Positions 22,995 to 36,471 of a DNA stretch of 64,000 bases are shown in pieces; within the stretch, counting starts at the first letter, position 1; every line of letters begins with the position of its first letter. A model generated the notes under the pieces. The model had not been told where the DNA came from, did not search any database, and saw nothing but the letters and a program-made list of their open reading frames with translations. The translations under genes were made by a program, and so were the position numbers. This stretch comes from Metopolophium dirhodum (taxonomy: Eukaryota; Arthropoda; Insecta; Hemiptera; Aphididae): contig NC_083564.1 of NCBI RefSeq assembly GCF_019925205.1, positions 36,556,447 to 36,620,446 of the forward strand, read 5' to 3'.

Positions 22995-23573
22995 TGTAGT
23001 GATCCCTCACTGCTCGCTTATATTTTGAGTTCGTCGACGTTGATGGTTAATGTAGGAGAGAAGGTTGGAGAGAGACAAGTTGTATAAGTTATTTATAGTA
23101 CTTTATTGTTAAGACAAAATAATAATAATTAAACATTTATAAAGAAATTAGATAAATTTGAGGACAGAGCGAAAAGCATCTGCCCGAGAAGTTAGTGACT
23201 GCGTGGTGCAGACTCTGTACTAAATCCTAATTTGCTATAGACTCTATCTTATATTTATATAAAATCTATATGTATAAAAAAAATGTACACGGTAGAGCCC
23301 AGGAGGTGGATATCTGAAAGGGAACCGGAGCTGGACGTTGTTATTGCAAAACAACCCGAATGTACGATTGGCACTCTTCTTTATTGGCACTTAAATTATT
23401 ATAGGTTTGTTTTGCAGATATTTGATGTTGAAGTTTTAATTACGTCGTAAAACTCTAGGTACGTACATGTACGCGATTCTTGGAATCGAATAGTTGAAAG
23501 TTAATCTCCTTGTTGTTGTTGTCCTACCGCGGAAAGGTACTTAATATATTCGTAGAAACGCAGGTTTACTACA
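22995..23573 (-). repeat. 5' LTR (579 bp)
   Basis: This LTR begins TGTAGT and ends ACTACA, and is identical by eye to the left LTR except for one fewer A in an A-run. As the upstream LTR in element orientation it would supply the promoter. TATA-like sequence (TTTATATAAATATAAG on the element strand, around 23,240-23,260) is visible. An AATAAA (complement of 23102-23107) is present as in the other LTR. Confidence 0.95.
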
Positions 23574-23577
23574 ATAG
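23574..23577. repeat. Target-site duplication (right copy), ATAG
   Basis: ATAG immediately outside the right LTR matches 14055-14058. Confidence 0.75.
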
Positions 23578-26500
23578 TGTGGCTATAAATAGTGTCCCAG
23601 TTTTTAACACCGACGCGCGCCCGAGTCAAGGTTAGAAAGTCGTAAGTCGAGTACCTATATAATAAACAGGTAGTGTATGGGTATATTATCTACCTGTGCA
23701 GTGTACACCGACGAGACACACCTGGTGGTGCTCTGCTGCCCGGGTTAATTCATTCAGAGTTTGGTGTGTTGTACTGGTGCATGTGATTATGTACAATATA
23801 ATATTATAACATAATACTATTGCAGTGGATACATCTGCAGGAATGCATGGTTGCAATGGAATTGGTTAAATTCCGTAATACAAATTACTTATCATCCTAC
23901 ACAGTTCCAATTCATTCCCATACGTACAAATAGGTAATATTTTTATTACTGTGATTTTCCACCAAAAATGTGTGTAGAAGTTTCAATTACATCAGAAAGA
24001 ATTTCATGCTGTTGAAAATCGCTTGCCGGGAGACTTGATATTCAGAACTGTATATCACTATATAGATTGACTAACACAAACGTATTAATCATATTATACC
24101 TACCTAAGTATTTTGGATACTCTTATAAGTCTGTGTAAAATGAGAAGAAATATGTTGTCGGTTATAACAATTTATCAACTATATTCGAAAAAGTTAAGTT
24201 TAACATACTCATATTATTAAAATTAAAGTTCTTATAAGAACTAAACTACTTCGCATTCTATACCTATGCATACTACCCGGGAACCAATTCAGTAATGTGG
24301 GAACCAACTTCCACATAAAACGTCAAAACTATGATATTTCGCGGTAAACATGGGTAGAGAGGTTTCCGGGAATTTGTAATTCTCGAGTGCACTGTCGATT
24401 CGTGTGGTCAAATTTTAAACCGAAAACAATGGACCAAAAATACATAAAATGATTTTTTAATTCGCTGCACTCGTAACAATATTATATATTTTTACATGGG
24501 CGCATAACCCGTTCACAATAAAAATATCGTAAATGACCGAAATTTGACCAACATGATATTATTATTTTCACTCCATTCTAACGATTCGTAACGATTTTCT
24601 TCGTTGTTGTCTCGTCCTTCAGTTTTTTTCAATTTTATTTCATTTTTTATGTTTATAATTTTCGTCTCGGTGCTCGTACAGGCACTGGCTTTATACATTG
24701 TCTTTCGTTACACGTATACAAACAAAAGAGTTGATAGTATATTATATTATATATATACGATGTATATATGATATATAAATATATATATATATATTATGCA
24801 TATAATGTATTAATGTTATATACATAGGTACGAACACACAATCGCCGGAACTATTAATAATTAATAATGAAGAAAAAAAAACATCCCGTTAGATTAATAT
24901 GGCAATTTTATTTTGCCGAGACGACTTTTTGAACAAATCCGATCGGTGAAATCCTGATTTATTTTCAAAGATACCTAATAAGGTATATTATTATAAGTCT
25001 GCAGCAGCCCTCTGCAGGTTTCTAAAATCAATTTTAAAATATAAATATTATAAATACTCAGCGGTTTTGTTGCCAACACAGCGTAGGTGTATAATGTGCA
25101 ATTATATTTGCATTGGTAAATTTGTTTGTTATTTTGTATGCATTCCAGATAATGACTAATGGGTGATGTTATGGAATACCATCTGCGCGTGTATATGTAC
25201 ACAAACAATAATTTATATTTTATAATATTCATCGTTCGGAAAAAAATTCATCACGTACCTATTTCTTCTTCGGTTTTATTTTTGTACTGCAGTATAATAT
25301 AATAATATGTACATTGTACCTACGTCCTACACACATCTTCAGCGTAAGAAACAATAGACGCTCCGTCAAGGTCAAGACGATTTTTTTGTTTCGTAACGGA
25401 TGATGTTACCCGCTGTAGCGTATAAAAGTCCAAACAACAACAGCATATCGTTATTATATGCACTCGCACAAGAGTAATGTTTGATTAGGTCTCTGCACTC
25501 ATCACAGTAAATATAATATAATAGTGTAACAGTCGTAACACGTTGGTACATTATAATAGCGCGCGTGTTATATATATATAATATGCACTCGATTAACAAC
25601 AACTTTTTATTCATCATAAATATATTCCACAATCTGTAAGTTAAACTGTATACACAATAAGCGAAAGTGATGTGTATACAGAACAGGTAATTATGTTAGA
25701 CTAGCGTGAAGAATACATATATGATCCATTGATAGAACTTTGAGCAGTATGCTGATGTATTTATTCAAGCAAGCGGTAGCGGCACCATTTCCGATTCAGT
25801 CGTCTTCCGCGGGATAGGAATGGTAAAAAGAGTATGGTTCAAAGATGAGTTGATATTGTTCAGATGGTTATGGAGGTCGGAGTGGAGACGCGTTTGTAGA
25901 AGGTTTTAACTATATTTGCGTCGAACAACTAATTTGATTAATCATTTCGATTAATTATTACGGTTCGAAATTACGGGTCGAGCACCTACACAAATTCTTT
26001 TATATATATTTTTATTATATGATATATTTCGTGTCTATTCGCAACGGTTCTAAGATTACTCGGCCGTCTTCAGCTGCCTCGCTACGATGCCTATATACGC
26101 GCGTGCGCGTTCGATTCTTCACGATTGCATGAATACGCGCCCACAGGTCTGAAATAAGAATTCGAATCAGCGCGAGAATCGCGCAGTTAACATTAAACTC
26201 TAATGTAGACAAATTAAGGGTCATTCGACGTTCCTCATACCATACCATAGGTCCATAGTCCCTTACCATTATTCCAGAAACCAATCTACGTACTACGTAG
26301 GTATCAATACGCCATGGGACAATATAAAACAAGGCGTATTATTAATAGTCTAAAACAAAACGCTCGACACCATCATAGATGATGGTCGCAGCATGGTATT
26401 GTAAAAGTATTACAGTTATATATATAAAAAAAGTTAAAAATAAACAGCTACTTGTGTCGTTTTTATTAAGTGAATTTTAATTTGTTCCAAGTCGAATATT

Positions 26501-29029
26501 TGTATAAAACTATTGTCGTTGAACATAATAATGACGTATTTAAGTGCGGTAGTTTAAATAAATGCAAAAAAAAAGTGTCAACAAAACATCAGTGAGCACT
26601 CGTTGAGGTCTCCGTGGCCCCACCTGGGGATTAAACGTAAATAAAGCGTATGACTTTAAGTGTTTCGTTAACGTGTTTTATACGTCCGAAAACGATGCTT
26701 TAGAAACGTACGTAGCTGTTAATAACAACTATTCTAATAAGCAGTATACTATAATATAGTCAACCAAAAGAACCGGAAGTAGCACGCGGACGATGACATT
26801 ATTTCGTACTGGTTGTCGTCGTCGAATCGGGCGAAACGACGTGGCGCTGACCATGACGTAATTTAGCATATTTTGTACATTGTGTTTTATTATGTAACAT
26901 CGACCGGTTTTTTATTTTTCGGGAAACGATAATATTATGCACACGGTCGCCGCCCCGATCGATCGAGTTACGAATAATAATCGACTGCGGTTTGCGGACG
27001 GGCGTAACCCGCGAGAGTTCAGACGGTCATCGCGTCATTCCTATATAATATTACGGTTTTTTTCCTTCCCGTTTTCGTTCCACGGGTATCGATGTGACGG
27101 CGACGACGGCAGAGAAGATGATATTATCACGACTGCACCACTATAATTATAGGTACTCGCGAACTACTATTACACAGCGACGACTTGGTCGGGTCTCATC
27201 GGGGTTATCGGTCCATGACGACGGACGCAATACCACTACAGTCCCTTTCGCAATAATTCGACTGGTAATAGGCAAAATGGGCTAAGCGACATGGTTGTGT
27301 ACACGCAGCAGCTACGAGATAACCGCGACAGTTTATGCTTTCGACCGTACAAGTTCTACAGCAGTGGAGGTATTACTATGGCCATATTATTTTAATTATC
27401 GGATACATATTTCATTTTTGTTCTTCAACACTATAACAATAACGCATATATATATATATCAACAGTAATACCAAAAATTAGGTGTTCGTTTTGTCTTTTT
27501 TCCAAGGTCGAGTGACTCTTGCGGTGAAAGCTATTGTTTTGTTCATCAATTTCTTTTCAATTTTGATACAGATAACACAACTAAAAACATTTCATTCCTT
27601 TTGCTCCTGTTTTTTTTATTTCAAATATCTATTTAACGAGCGCATATTAAATAAATTATCTAACCATTCTGTCCTACACATATGTGCTTAAAATATTTAT
27701 TAGGTATTTCTAATTTTAAATATTGTTTTCAAAGAAGTGTTTTATTTGATTTATTTCTTAAACTTTAATATTATGAACAATGCTAAAATTATTAATCGCA
27801 GTTTTTTGAATAAAAAGTATTCAAGTTCTCGTGAATACATTCAGGAAATAATATATGGAATATATACGGCTGATCTAATTAATGCAAGAGAATAAGACAC
27901 TCTGGTAGATATTTCAAAAAATACCAACGTTTTTGAAATAATGAGTGTTTTACGTTTTACATGGATCACACGGTATAACAATACCTCATTCCCATTAAAC
28001 TTTTATATAAAAAAAGCCCCAACGCCAAAGTTAAAAAGATATTAAAATGTTGATTTTGCTCTCCTGGAAAGTAGTAAAAGTGTAAAATTGTTGTTTAGTC
28101 TCTTTTTTCTTTTATTGGTCCATCGACGATGACGATAAAATAATATAAACGATTGTCAGTGACTCGACGACGTTGGCGGGCGGGTGCACGTAAAGTCTAC
28201 GTGACCGACGAAAGTGCTACAGACGTGGCCTTAATGCCTTATAGCAATTCGACCACAGATCGCATACATATTATTATCGGATGTATAAATGCATATAATA
28301 ATAAAATACAGTGTGTCCTGAAAGTACCTATCACCCTGAGAACGCCTGACACAAATCTGTATTCAGTAGAGACCCCTAGGACTCTATCCGGATTAAAAAA
28401 ATGACATTTTCTCCACCTTATTATTACATTATATACCTTATTAATACACATTATTTATGAAAATTCAATATGTATTGATTTATTGTACATTAAAATCGAC
28501 GTTGACATAAATCATTTTTATATAATATTTGTGTGTATGTGTATATACATAGGTACTATAGTACGAAATATAAATTGTCCGATAACCGGATAAGTGAGAC
28601 TCTACTCTAATATTTAAATGTGTTTTTTTCCCCATATTATAGTATATATATTATAGTCGTCTATATTATACATAAAATAGGAAAATTTCAATTTAAAGGC
28701 GTAAATTTATCACGGGTTACAGCATTTATATAATATAACATTCCATATTATATTGATTTTCCGCGGAGATTATGATTAGGGCGATTCGGGACTTTTGGGA
28801 CACACCGTACAAGAGTCGTCGTCGTCGACGACTTCGGGTACGTCACGCCGCACTCGTGTCTGAGAATATTGATGTGCAGATGAGACGGTCGTCCTCCTTC
28901 ACCTCATCATCGATTTAAGTATATGCAAATTCGGTATATTGGCGAGGGCCGGAAGAGACTGTGGCTGTGATGGGCTCTGAAGGGAGGGACAAGAGCGACA
29001 CGACGACGACGTCGACGATGACGCATCCG

Positions 29030-29178
29030 GGCGGCGGCGGCGGCGGCCTGTGTATATAATATAATATATATATAGGTGTACGGCTTATATTATACTATAA
29101 TACGTTTCTTCGTGTCGGCCAGGCGTGACTGTGGTGCGTTCGTGAAGATAGTGAGTGAGAGAGAGAGAGAGAGAGAGA
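29030..29178. repeat. GGC and GA simple repeats in a GC-rich island
   Basis: A GGC trinucleotide tract (29030-29047) and a GA dinucleotide tract (29157-29178) bracket a short TA-rich piece. GA tracts are GAGA-factor-type sites in insects, so this may be a promoter-proximal region, but no transcript is evident. Confidence 0.5.
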
Positions 29179-32100
29179 TAGGAGAAAAGGAGAAAACCGA
29201 AATAATAACTCACGAAAAAAATATATAAGACGGAGCAAATCAGTATTGTATTATTTTAATACACGTTCACCTATCTAGGTATATACATAATATTATCGAT
29301 TATATTACGCAGTTGCCGCGTATATAATATTATTATTATTATCGACGTACGTCGCGTACATCATAATATGTATAATTCAACGCATATTTTTGCAGCGTAC
29401 ACTGACTCTTAGACGAACAATATCATATAGTATACGATTATGGCAGAAGAAGAATACCTAATTTACCTGTAATATATGATAATATTAAATATATATTATA
29501 TGCACCACGTATATTTTACTCTTTCTCGTCGCAGTCACTGCAAATATGGTCGTATTTTTCGATATATGGGCATACCGTCGCGGTGAGAGACTTTAAAAAC
29601 ATAATAATATTATAATGATGACGTATATACCTACTTATACTGGGTGACTTTTTTTTATTGAATAACGCTCGTATTTTAAAAAAAAACAATTTTAAGTCGC
29701 TACAAAACAACATTTTTGAATAACCATTGTTATTGGCGATAAAAAGCTTATACATTTTTAGGCCAGCGGGGGGGGGGGGGGTGGATCTGTCACGGGCCAC
29801 TGGAGAAATAACATATAAATGATACACATTGTGCCCCTATATAGCTTATCACTTTCTATCGCCAATAATTTTTTACTTGTTTTTAATGATAACATATACA
29901 TTTTTAATTCCTTTTAAATTCCTAAAGTAATAATTACATCGTCGAATTCTCGCCAGTGCCACGGAACGATTCGTCGATGGCGCTTTTCACCGCGGCGAAT
30001 CACATTGTTTTCGCGTTAAAACGCAACGTAAAAACGTTCGTGTGAAAAAATCGACACGCTGCGGAAACGAGGGCGGCGATTCTTTTGCCGACGTTATAAT
30101 TTTTTTCGCGTAAATTCCTGGCTATTGGCCGGGTCGCGGGGATAATACAATAATATTGTACAACGACCGCCACCTGTTGCCGGGTAGCTTATACGCATGT
30201 AATGTATGTTGTAATTAGACCGCGGATTTCTTATAGTACGAATTATATAATACGAATTCCCTAATAGAGTACTTGGTTATAACTTCTAACAATTGAAAAA
30301 TGTACTATATTGTTTCCAAATTCTCAGAAAAATATTATGCTTAGGAATATGAAATTCAAATTATACCTATAGGTACTGTCATTCAAGATGGTTGATACCT
30401 ACTAATATTTTTTTCCAATTTTTTTTTGTTGTAACTATTTCAAAGCATATAAAATATATATTTCAAAAAAACATTAATTCTTTTCGACGCATGAATGTTT
30501 ACTGTTAAATATTAATTGACCAGTCGCTGTGGGGTGTATAAATAAACATACAGCGATGTCCGTGTTCACGGTACCCATGATGAGAATCGCGAATTTCGAT
30601 TGCAGTTCGTTAATGCAGCGGTGGGCATATTATTGTTGTTGTGGAAAATCGCATTTAAATTATAAACGATTCTTGATTACAGTTGTACGTCCCGCGGAAG
30701 CGGTCGTGAATGACGCAGCTCAATTCGATATTTTATATTAATATAATATTATTATGTGTATAGAAAATCACTGTCGGGGAAGTGGGCACGTAATGACAAA
30801 CCGTTACCGAGGTTATAATATACATACGCAGTACATAATATAATATATATTATTATAATTTACATTATATTCGTCCGGCAGTCAGAAGTCGTCAATCGTC
30901 ATTGTAATCAAAAGCCGATCATAAAAATAAATGACACGTTCGAATATCGCGAGTGTCGACAAACCAACTCGTTTTCCATAGCGTGGCGGTGCGTCTACTA
31001 TAATAATTGATAACGGTATAAAACCACCACTCGATATTAAATTATATTACTGTTTTAATATAATATTATTATGTAGTATATTATACCTCATTCATAGTTT
31101 AAATTATTTTACCTATCGTTTGGTTTTTGACTAAGTCCATCCAAGTATTACACATCGAGCGTATATTTTAATAAGTTTAAACGTCTCGATCTTTTTTCCC
31201 CGCGTTATGTGTATATGTATGCGTGATCGCGTTTATTGCGAAATTTTTCTTCAATAGAACAATAATAATATCCACTGCAGACTGCCGTCGACAGAAAATT
31301 GTTTTCATCACGAAAATCGCCTATAGGACTTAAAAGAAAACGAATTCGTCGTGTTTCGTAACGAATTGTCGTTATGGCTGTTTGACTACGAACTATTGGT
31401 ATAATGGTGTGTAGGTATAATATGTATGCCAATAAAATAAATATATATATATATAATTGTATAATTTACTGTATAGTCGACGAACACGACCCATTTCAAG
31501 ATGTAGTGGGAAAAAAACCGTGGCAAAATGTCTATGCACTTTCACACAAAATATGGTGTTTACTATTTAATCTGTAGATCGTATATATATACGCGTGACG
31601 TAAATGTCCTGTATAATTATGGCGCATGCCAGTGTGGGTGTGGAGGGGGCTAAATCTTTTAATAAGACGTATAAATCATTTTTTTTTTCGAGTTCTCTGA
31701 ATATTTCATTTATTGTTCTATTGTACACGACTATTATCCATAACCATATGGCATAATACAGCACAGTCGCACAGATGAAAAATAGAAGTGAAAAAGTATG
31801 TATAGGTATGTTTTATCTCAGTTATATAAATAATATATTTATCACAATTTTGAATATTTTTAAAACTGTGAGTTGTGACTTGTTATACTAAACAATTGCC
31901 AATTTTGTTATTATAACACGTTTATCAAGTTCGACTTTATAGTCAAACCGTTATTAGAGGTGTCCTGTAAATAGCGGTTGGGGGGTGCATCCGATATCGT
32001 TGGTTTTAGCGGTAATAATTTAAAATCCTCTCACCCTACCACTAAAAAACCGAAGGAATTCCAATAATTGCCCTATTGCGCGACGTGTGTGCAGTGCGTG

Positions 32101-35100
32101 CTGCACTAGACAGATAAATCGTTCGAGTGCGACCGAAAATCGTACGCCGGCGAATAATAGGCCCACTGACACAATTGTAACGGATGTGAACGTGTTATAA
32201 ACGGTCATTGATTAATTTTACGCGGATGCTTAACTCCGGCCGATTCGTGCATTAGACTCGTTGTGAAGAGTTTAGAATATTAATTTATCTATCGAGCGTG
32301 TATGTAATTTACTGCGGACGAGGAAATGGAAGGGCGACGTCTATACCACGAAAGTGGCACAAGAGGGCACTGCAGAGGAAAGTCGGAACTTAGCCCCCGC
32401 GGGGGTTCCTACACTCGACAGGTTGCCGGTTTTGGGGTCACCTGTGGTTTTATATTTTACTCGTTCGACGGTCATCAATATTCACGTTTGACTACAGCGG
32501 CCGCGATTATTATCATTTTTACTGTAACACACATTTCTCTGTATACACACATATTGTAAGTACTCATCGTCTTGTCTTATAATTATTGTTCGGTTTCCAC
32601 TGGCGATTATAATGCGTTTTGTCAAGCCGACAATACCACGGCGTCGCTTTTATATTCGACCGTAGTGGTGGACGTCAAACTATTTAATGGTCCGTTTGAT
32701 TGTGATTTAAATTTTACTACACAATGCCCCACCATTCGACTGCAGTTCGAGCAGATAGTAACATTTTCGCATACGTCTTCCGGATAATAACAAAGCCGAC
32801 GAGCGGTAATACCGTCGATATGAAAATGAACTCGCGTGCCTTATACAGCGCATGGTGATTGCAATACTTTCATTTGATAATGGAATTTTAATAACTGTTT
32901 AGAAATCCTAGTGGATCTGTGTATTATAACGTATACACGATTTAATATATTAAATTCTCTAAACATTTCTATACATGCGAAATACATATACCGAGGTATA
33001 AAACCTGTCCGTGGAATCAGTGTCACTGCAGCAGCGTGCAATATAGCCTATACTCGCCGATACTTTCTTCGATGGATCGGATGTACATATCTAAACAATT
33101 ATACATTTAATATGATATTTGGGTAAACAAATCAGTGTATGCGCGTGAACGACGTGGTTAAGATCCGAGGGGATAATAATATAACTGCAGCACAAACACA
33201 CATCTGGCCAAGGTTTGACCTGCGCAGGAATCGTTTCGGAGAATAAACGGTTCTGCAGGACGGTCGACCGTAGGAAAAATATTGGATTTGTACCAAGACC
33301 TATCTCATTACCTTACGCCGCCGTCGTCGTCGTGTTATTATATTATATTGTGTAGGTATCCCACCAGATCCGCCTATCCGACTGCCACGCCTCTACGGCC
33401 GCAGTCTGCTGTAGGAATGCTGGCGCGCATTCCGGAGCGACCGCTTTAGAACCCATGACACCGTCGAATTTATTAATATATATAGGTGTATAAATACATA
33501 GACACACGAGCGACGCTCTCTGTATAATATATTTTAAGAGCAGGCTTCTAAATAATATCGCTTGTACCAGTTGTACATAATATAGGAAAAACAGTCGAAA
33601 AGATTCCACTCGTTTATAAAATGTTTATTTATTTATTTATCGTACGCGTATATTATAATATACGTATATTGTGCCTGCACAACGGAGACCCGTCGAGTAT
33701 CTAATAGTGTCCGTTGTGTTATTACAGGTACGAACGGTTTGTGGTTTTACGGTATGCTCTGGACGGTTCACACGCGGCAGCCTTTCAAAACCAAACGAAT
33801 GGTATATGATAATATATTATGAAAACCGCAAAACGATATTATAATACCTACACCTATGTATATACGCAGCTATGTACACGCGTGGGCAGGTATTACCCTG
33901 GGTGGGTATGCCCACGATATCCACCTCATTGCGTATTATACACTTACTACTGAACTGTACCTACACAACAACAATAATATGATATAGATGACGATGACCA
34001 CCGTCCGCGTCTGTCGTGGGCACGGAATTACGCGTTTACGCCCCCACCGCGCGACATACACGTAACAACAGGTACAAAATTTTAAAATTGTATACATCGT
34101 AAGGCCAACCCATACGTTGCCGGCCGTCATATTATAAACACTATTATTTAACGCGACGGTGGGAGACTTTAACTACCGAATGTTACATAACTGTCTATAC
34201 ATAATAATATAATATACCTTAACGCCTAATGTATAAAATTATTCGAACGCGCGATATGCTATTCTGCAGCCGCGCACTTTCAAAACGCGCCACTTACAGT
34301 AGAACATTATATTGTATATACCTACGCAGTAACCCCACCGCACCGGTAACAGAGGTGTTCGACGACCGTCGTATTATTATTGTCGTTGCGAAGGCTCGAC
34401 AATTATTTGTTTACCTTCTTTTTTTTAATTATTTGTATTTTTTATTTTATTTTTTTCACACGGAACGGGCACGGTGAATATAAATATTATGATAATTGCG
34501 AATTTATTGTGATACGAACGAGCCTATTTAGCGCACAATAATATGATAAATATATAGACTGCACAGTGTCCACAGTCGGCGAAATTGCGATAAATTGATT
34601 CACAATATAATAGTACCGACGTAATAGGGTTCTCATTCATAATATAGTTGCAAAACCGTGAACCATTTATAAACGACATTTATTTTGTTGACCCACTGTA
34701 GTTGCGGTCGATATTGACGATAACCCTTCATAACTTATAACTTGTCGTTTTCGTCCGTATGAATGTAGGGTAACACATTACACATTATACACTTACATAA
34801 CATAACCAGTAAGGCAGTAACCGTAATAACTGATATTAAGTATAAGTAATTGGCCATTTGACTAGATGTAATAAACTGAACACAATATTGTACGCAAAAT
34901 GTATAAATAAAATCTAAATGGTTGTAATTATTTCGTTTTTACTTTTTAGTAGAGCGCTCAAACGTTATTTATGTTTAATTTACTTATGCCATATCATACA
35001 GTCACGCAGACATAAAATAATTCATCTGTGTACAGTTTCCTAAGCTAATTAGCTAATTACCAAGATTATTGTAAGTGCATTTTCGTTTATGTTTATCTTA

Positions 35101-35304
35101 TGAACGAGTTACATAAAATATGTATTATTATGTAAGCACGTTCTCTATAGGCTTTTCGAATATATTACTTTAATTTCACAAATACCTGTATTATTATTTA
35201 CATAATATTATGTTTTATTTCGAATATTTTGTTTTAAATAGGTAAGTATATTTAAATATCAACGATTTACTGTACAGAAGACTATTTATTATTATTTATA
35301 GTAT

Positions 35305-35340
35305 TTAATATTCATTAGTTGAAAAACTAATGAATATTAA
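35305..35340. repeat. Perfect 16-bp hairpin with GAAA loop
   Basis: Arms 35305-35320 and 35325-35340 are exact reverse complements separated by GAAA. The structure is AT-rich apart from the central TAGTT/AACTA. No gene is near. It could be a small fold-back repeat or a replication-slippage palindrome. Confidence 0.9.
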
Positions 35341-36416
35341 CTGCCTACCAAATATAACGATTCTTATTAATAACATTTGATTACCCTTAACATACTTGTA
35401 GAGATTTTATTTCACTTAAAATGTGTGCTGCTTACATTATACATAACATTTTTGTTAAATAAAACTATCGCGGTAGAAAATACTATATTCGAAGCACCTT
35501 AAATAGTGGTAAATGAGTGGTTGTATTTGAGGTCGGGTGTGTTAAAGAATAAATATATTTGAAGATTTGATACTGAATGATAATTAATATTGTCAACCTG
35601 ATCCGTGAAACAAAATATTACTAAATCGTCCAAACTGCCGTTTAATTCAGAGTTCAATATTATTATTATTATTATCAATGAATGATGTAAAAAGTAGTCA
35701 CTGTGTAGTTGTATGTACTATTATAATACACACATAACAATATGACATATTATTATTGACACGTATAGTAATTAAGGTTTGTTATTGTGTTTCAGAGTTA
35801 AACGATTATTACACGTGTTTCTGCAATGTCGACCTAATAACTAGCGATTTCCTTATACGACGCGCACCTAATGGCTAATATTATATTTTGCTCGCATGAT
35901 GTGCGCGTTTGTTATAATTCCGTCGAATATTCGCATTTCGAAATCAACATTAATTATTATTATTATTACCGAAACGACATAGTGTCGTGACTCGGGGCTA
36001 CATGATATACATTTGGGAACAACAATATAATATTATAATAATAATATGATTATGATATTATATCGACACACGCGCGTGCATATAAAGCCTCATAGAGTCG
36101 GGTTTTCGCTCCGGAGGAAAAATAGACGTGAAAGATCGGAAAAGGACAATACGCGATCGTTAACACTATGTATTATCATGGCGAGCGGTACAACGCGGGA
36201 CGGTACACAATAATAATATATATTATATTACCCATCGAATATTCTCGTCGGCGGCGGCGACGGCTGAGACGGTTATAATTAATAATAATAATAATGTACG
36301 TAGACGGATCACGGATCTTATGATCTATCGACGACAAAGTGCACCGTAAATCGATAAATTATAAAATAAAATAATATTTAAAATTACGTGCAATATAACT
36401 GTGAATCGTTGTTTAC

Positions 36417-36418
36417 CT
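36417..36418 (-). promoter_or_regulatory. Candidate splice donor after the PTB-gene stop codon
   Basis: On the minus strand CCTGCAG is followed by GTAAAC, a good 5' splice site, about 55 nt after the TAA of the PTB-domain frame. GC-rich, exon-like composition persists up to this point and then stops abruptly. It suggests a 3'-UTR intron, or an alternative last coding exon further left. Confidence 0.45.
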
Positions 36419-36471
36419 GCAGGCGGTCGTAGTGCCGGTCCGCTGTGACGTCAATAATATCGTTGTGGTCG

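Larger units (their letters stand above)
14059..23573 (-). mobile_element. Full-length Ty3/gypsy (errantivirus-like) LTR retrotransposon with exonuclease ORF
   Basis: The element is 9,515 bp and runs on the minus strand. In element order: 5' LTR (22995-23573), 7-nt gap, primer binding site matching Leu tRNA (22971-22987), leader mini-exon with splice donor (22754-22767), Gag-Pol (22721-18087), a small CxxC ORF (17996-17681), a DEDDh-exonuclease ORF (17504-16793), an Env-like ORF (16510-14674), polypurine tract (14639-14649), 3' LTR (14059-14638). Protease, RT, RNase H and integrase are in the Ty3/gypsy order, and the integrase ends in a GPF module. The flanks carry ATAG on both sides. All main reading frames are open and the LTRs are near identical, so the copy looks young and potentially autonomous. 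The Leu-type primer site and fused Gag-Pol recall the mdg3/blastopia/micropia group, while the spliced env recalls gypsy-type errantiviruses. Clade placement needs an RT tree. Confidence 0.95.
23578..36416. other. Non-coding region (intergenic or intronic) with two GC-rich islands
   Basis: No reading frame in this 12.8-kb stretch has coding character or recognisable motifs. Two segments are GC- and CpG-richer than their surroundings: about 26,750-27,300 (with CCGGAAGT and GACGTGG-type motifs) and about 28,780-29,200 (GAC/GTC-rich, a GGC repeat at 29030-29047, then a GA tract at 29157-29178). They may be promoters, enhancers or untranslated exons, but nothing decides this. A G-run of 14 lies at 29768-29781. 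A perfect hairpin at 35305-35340 is listed separately. Confidence 0.5.

Noticed and set aside
14059..23573. Reading the element as an endogenous vertebrate-type retrovirus or other virus insertion
   Set aside because: Domain order, integrase GPF module, tRNA-Leu primer site, 4-bp duplication and the insect-type Env place it with Ty3/gypsy insect elements.
32326..32559. 77-codon frame with good-looking ATG context
   Set aside because: It has no conserved motif, no flanking splice or promoter signals, and is short; insufficient support for a gene.
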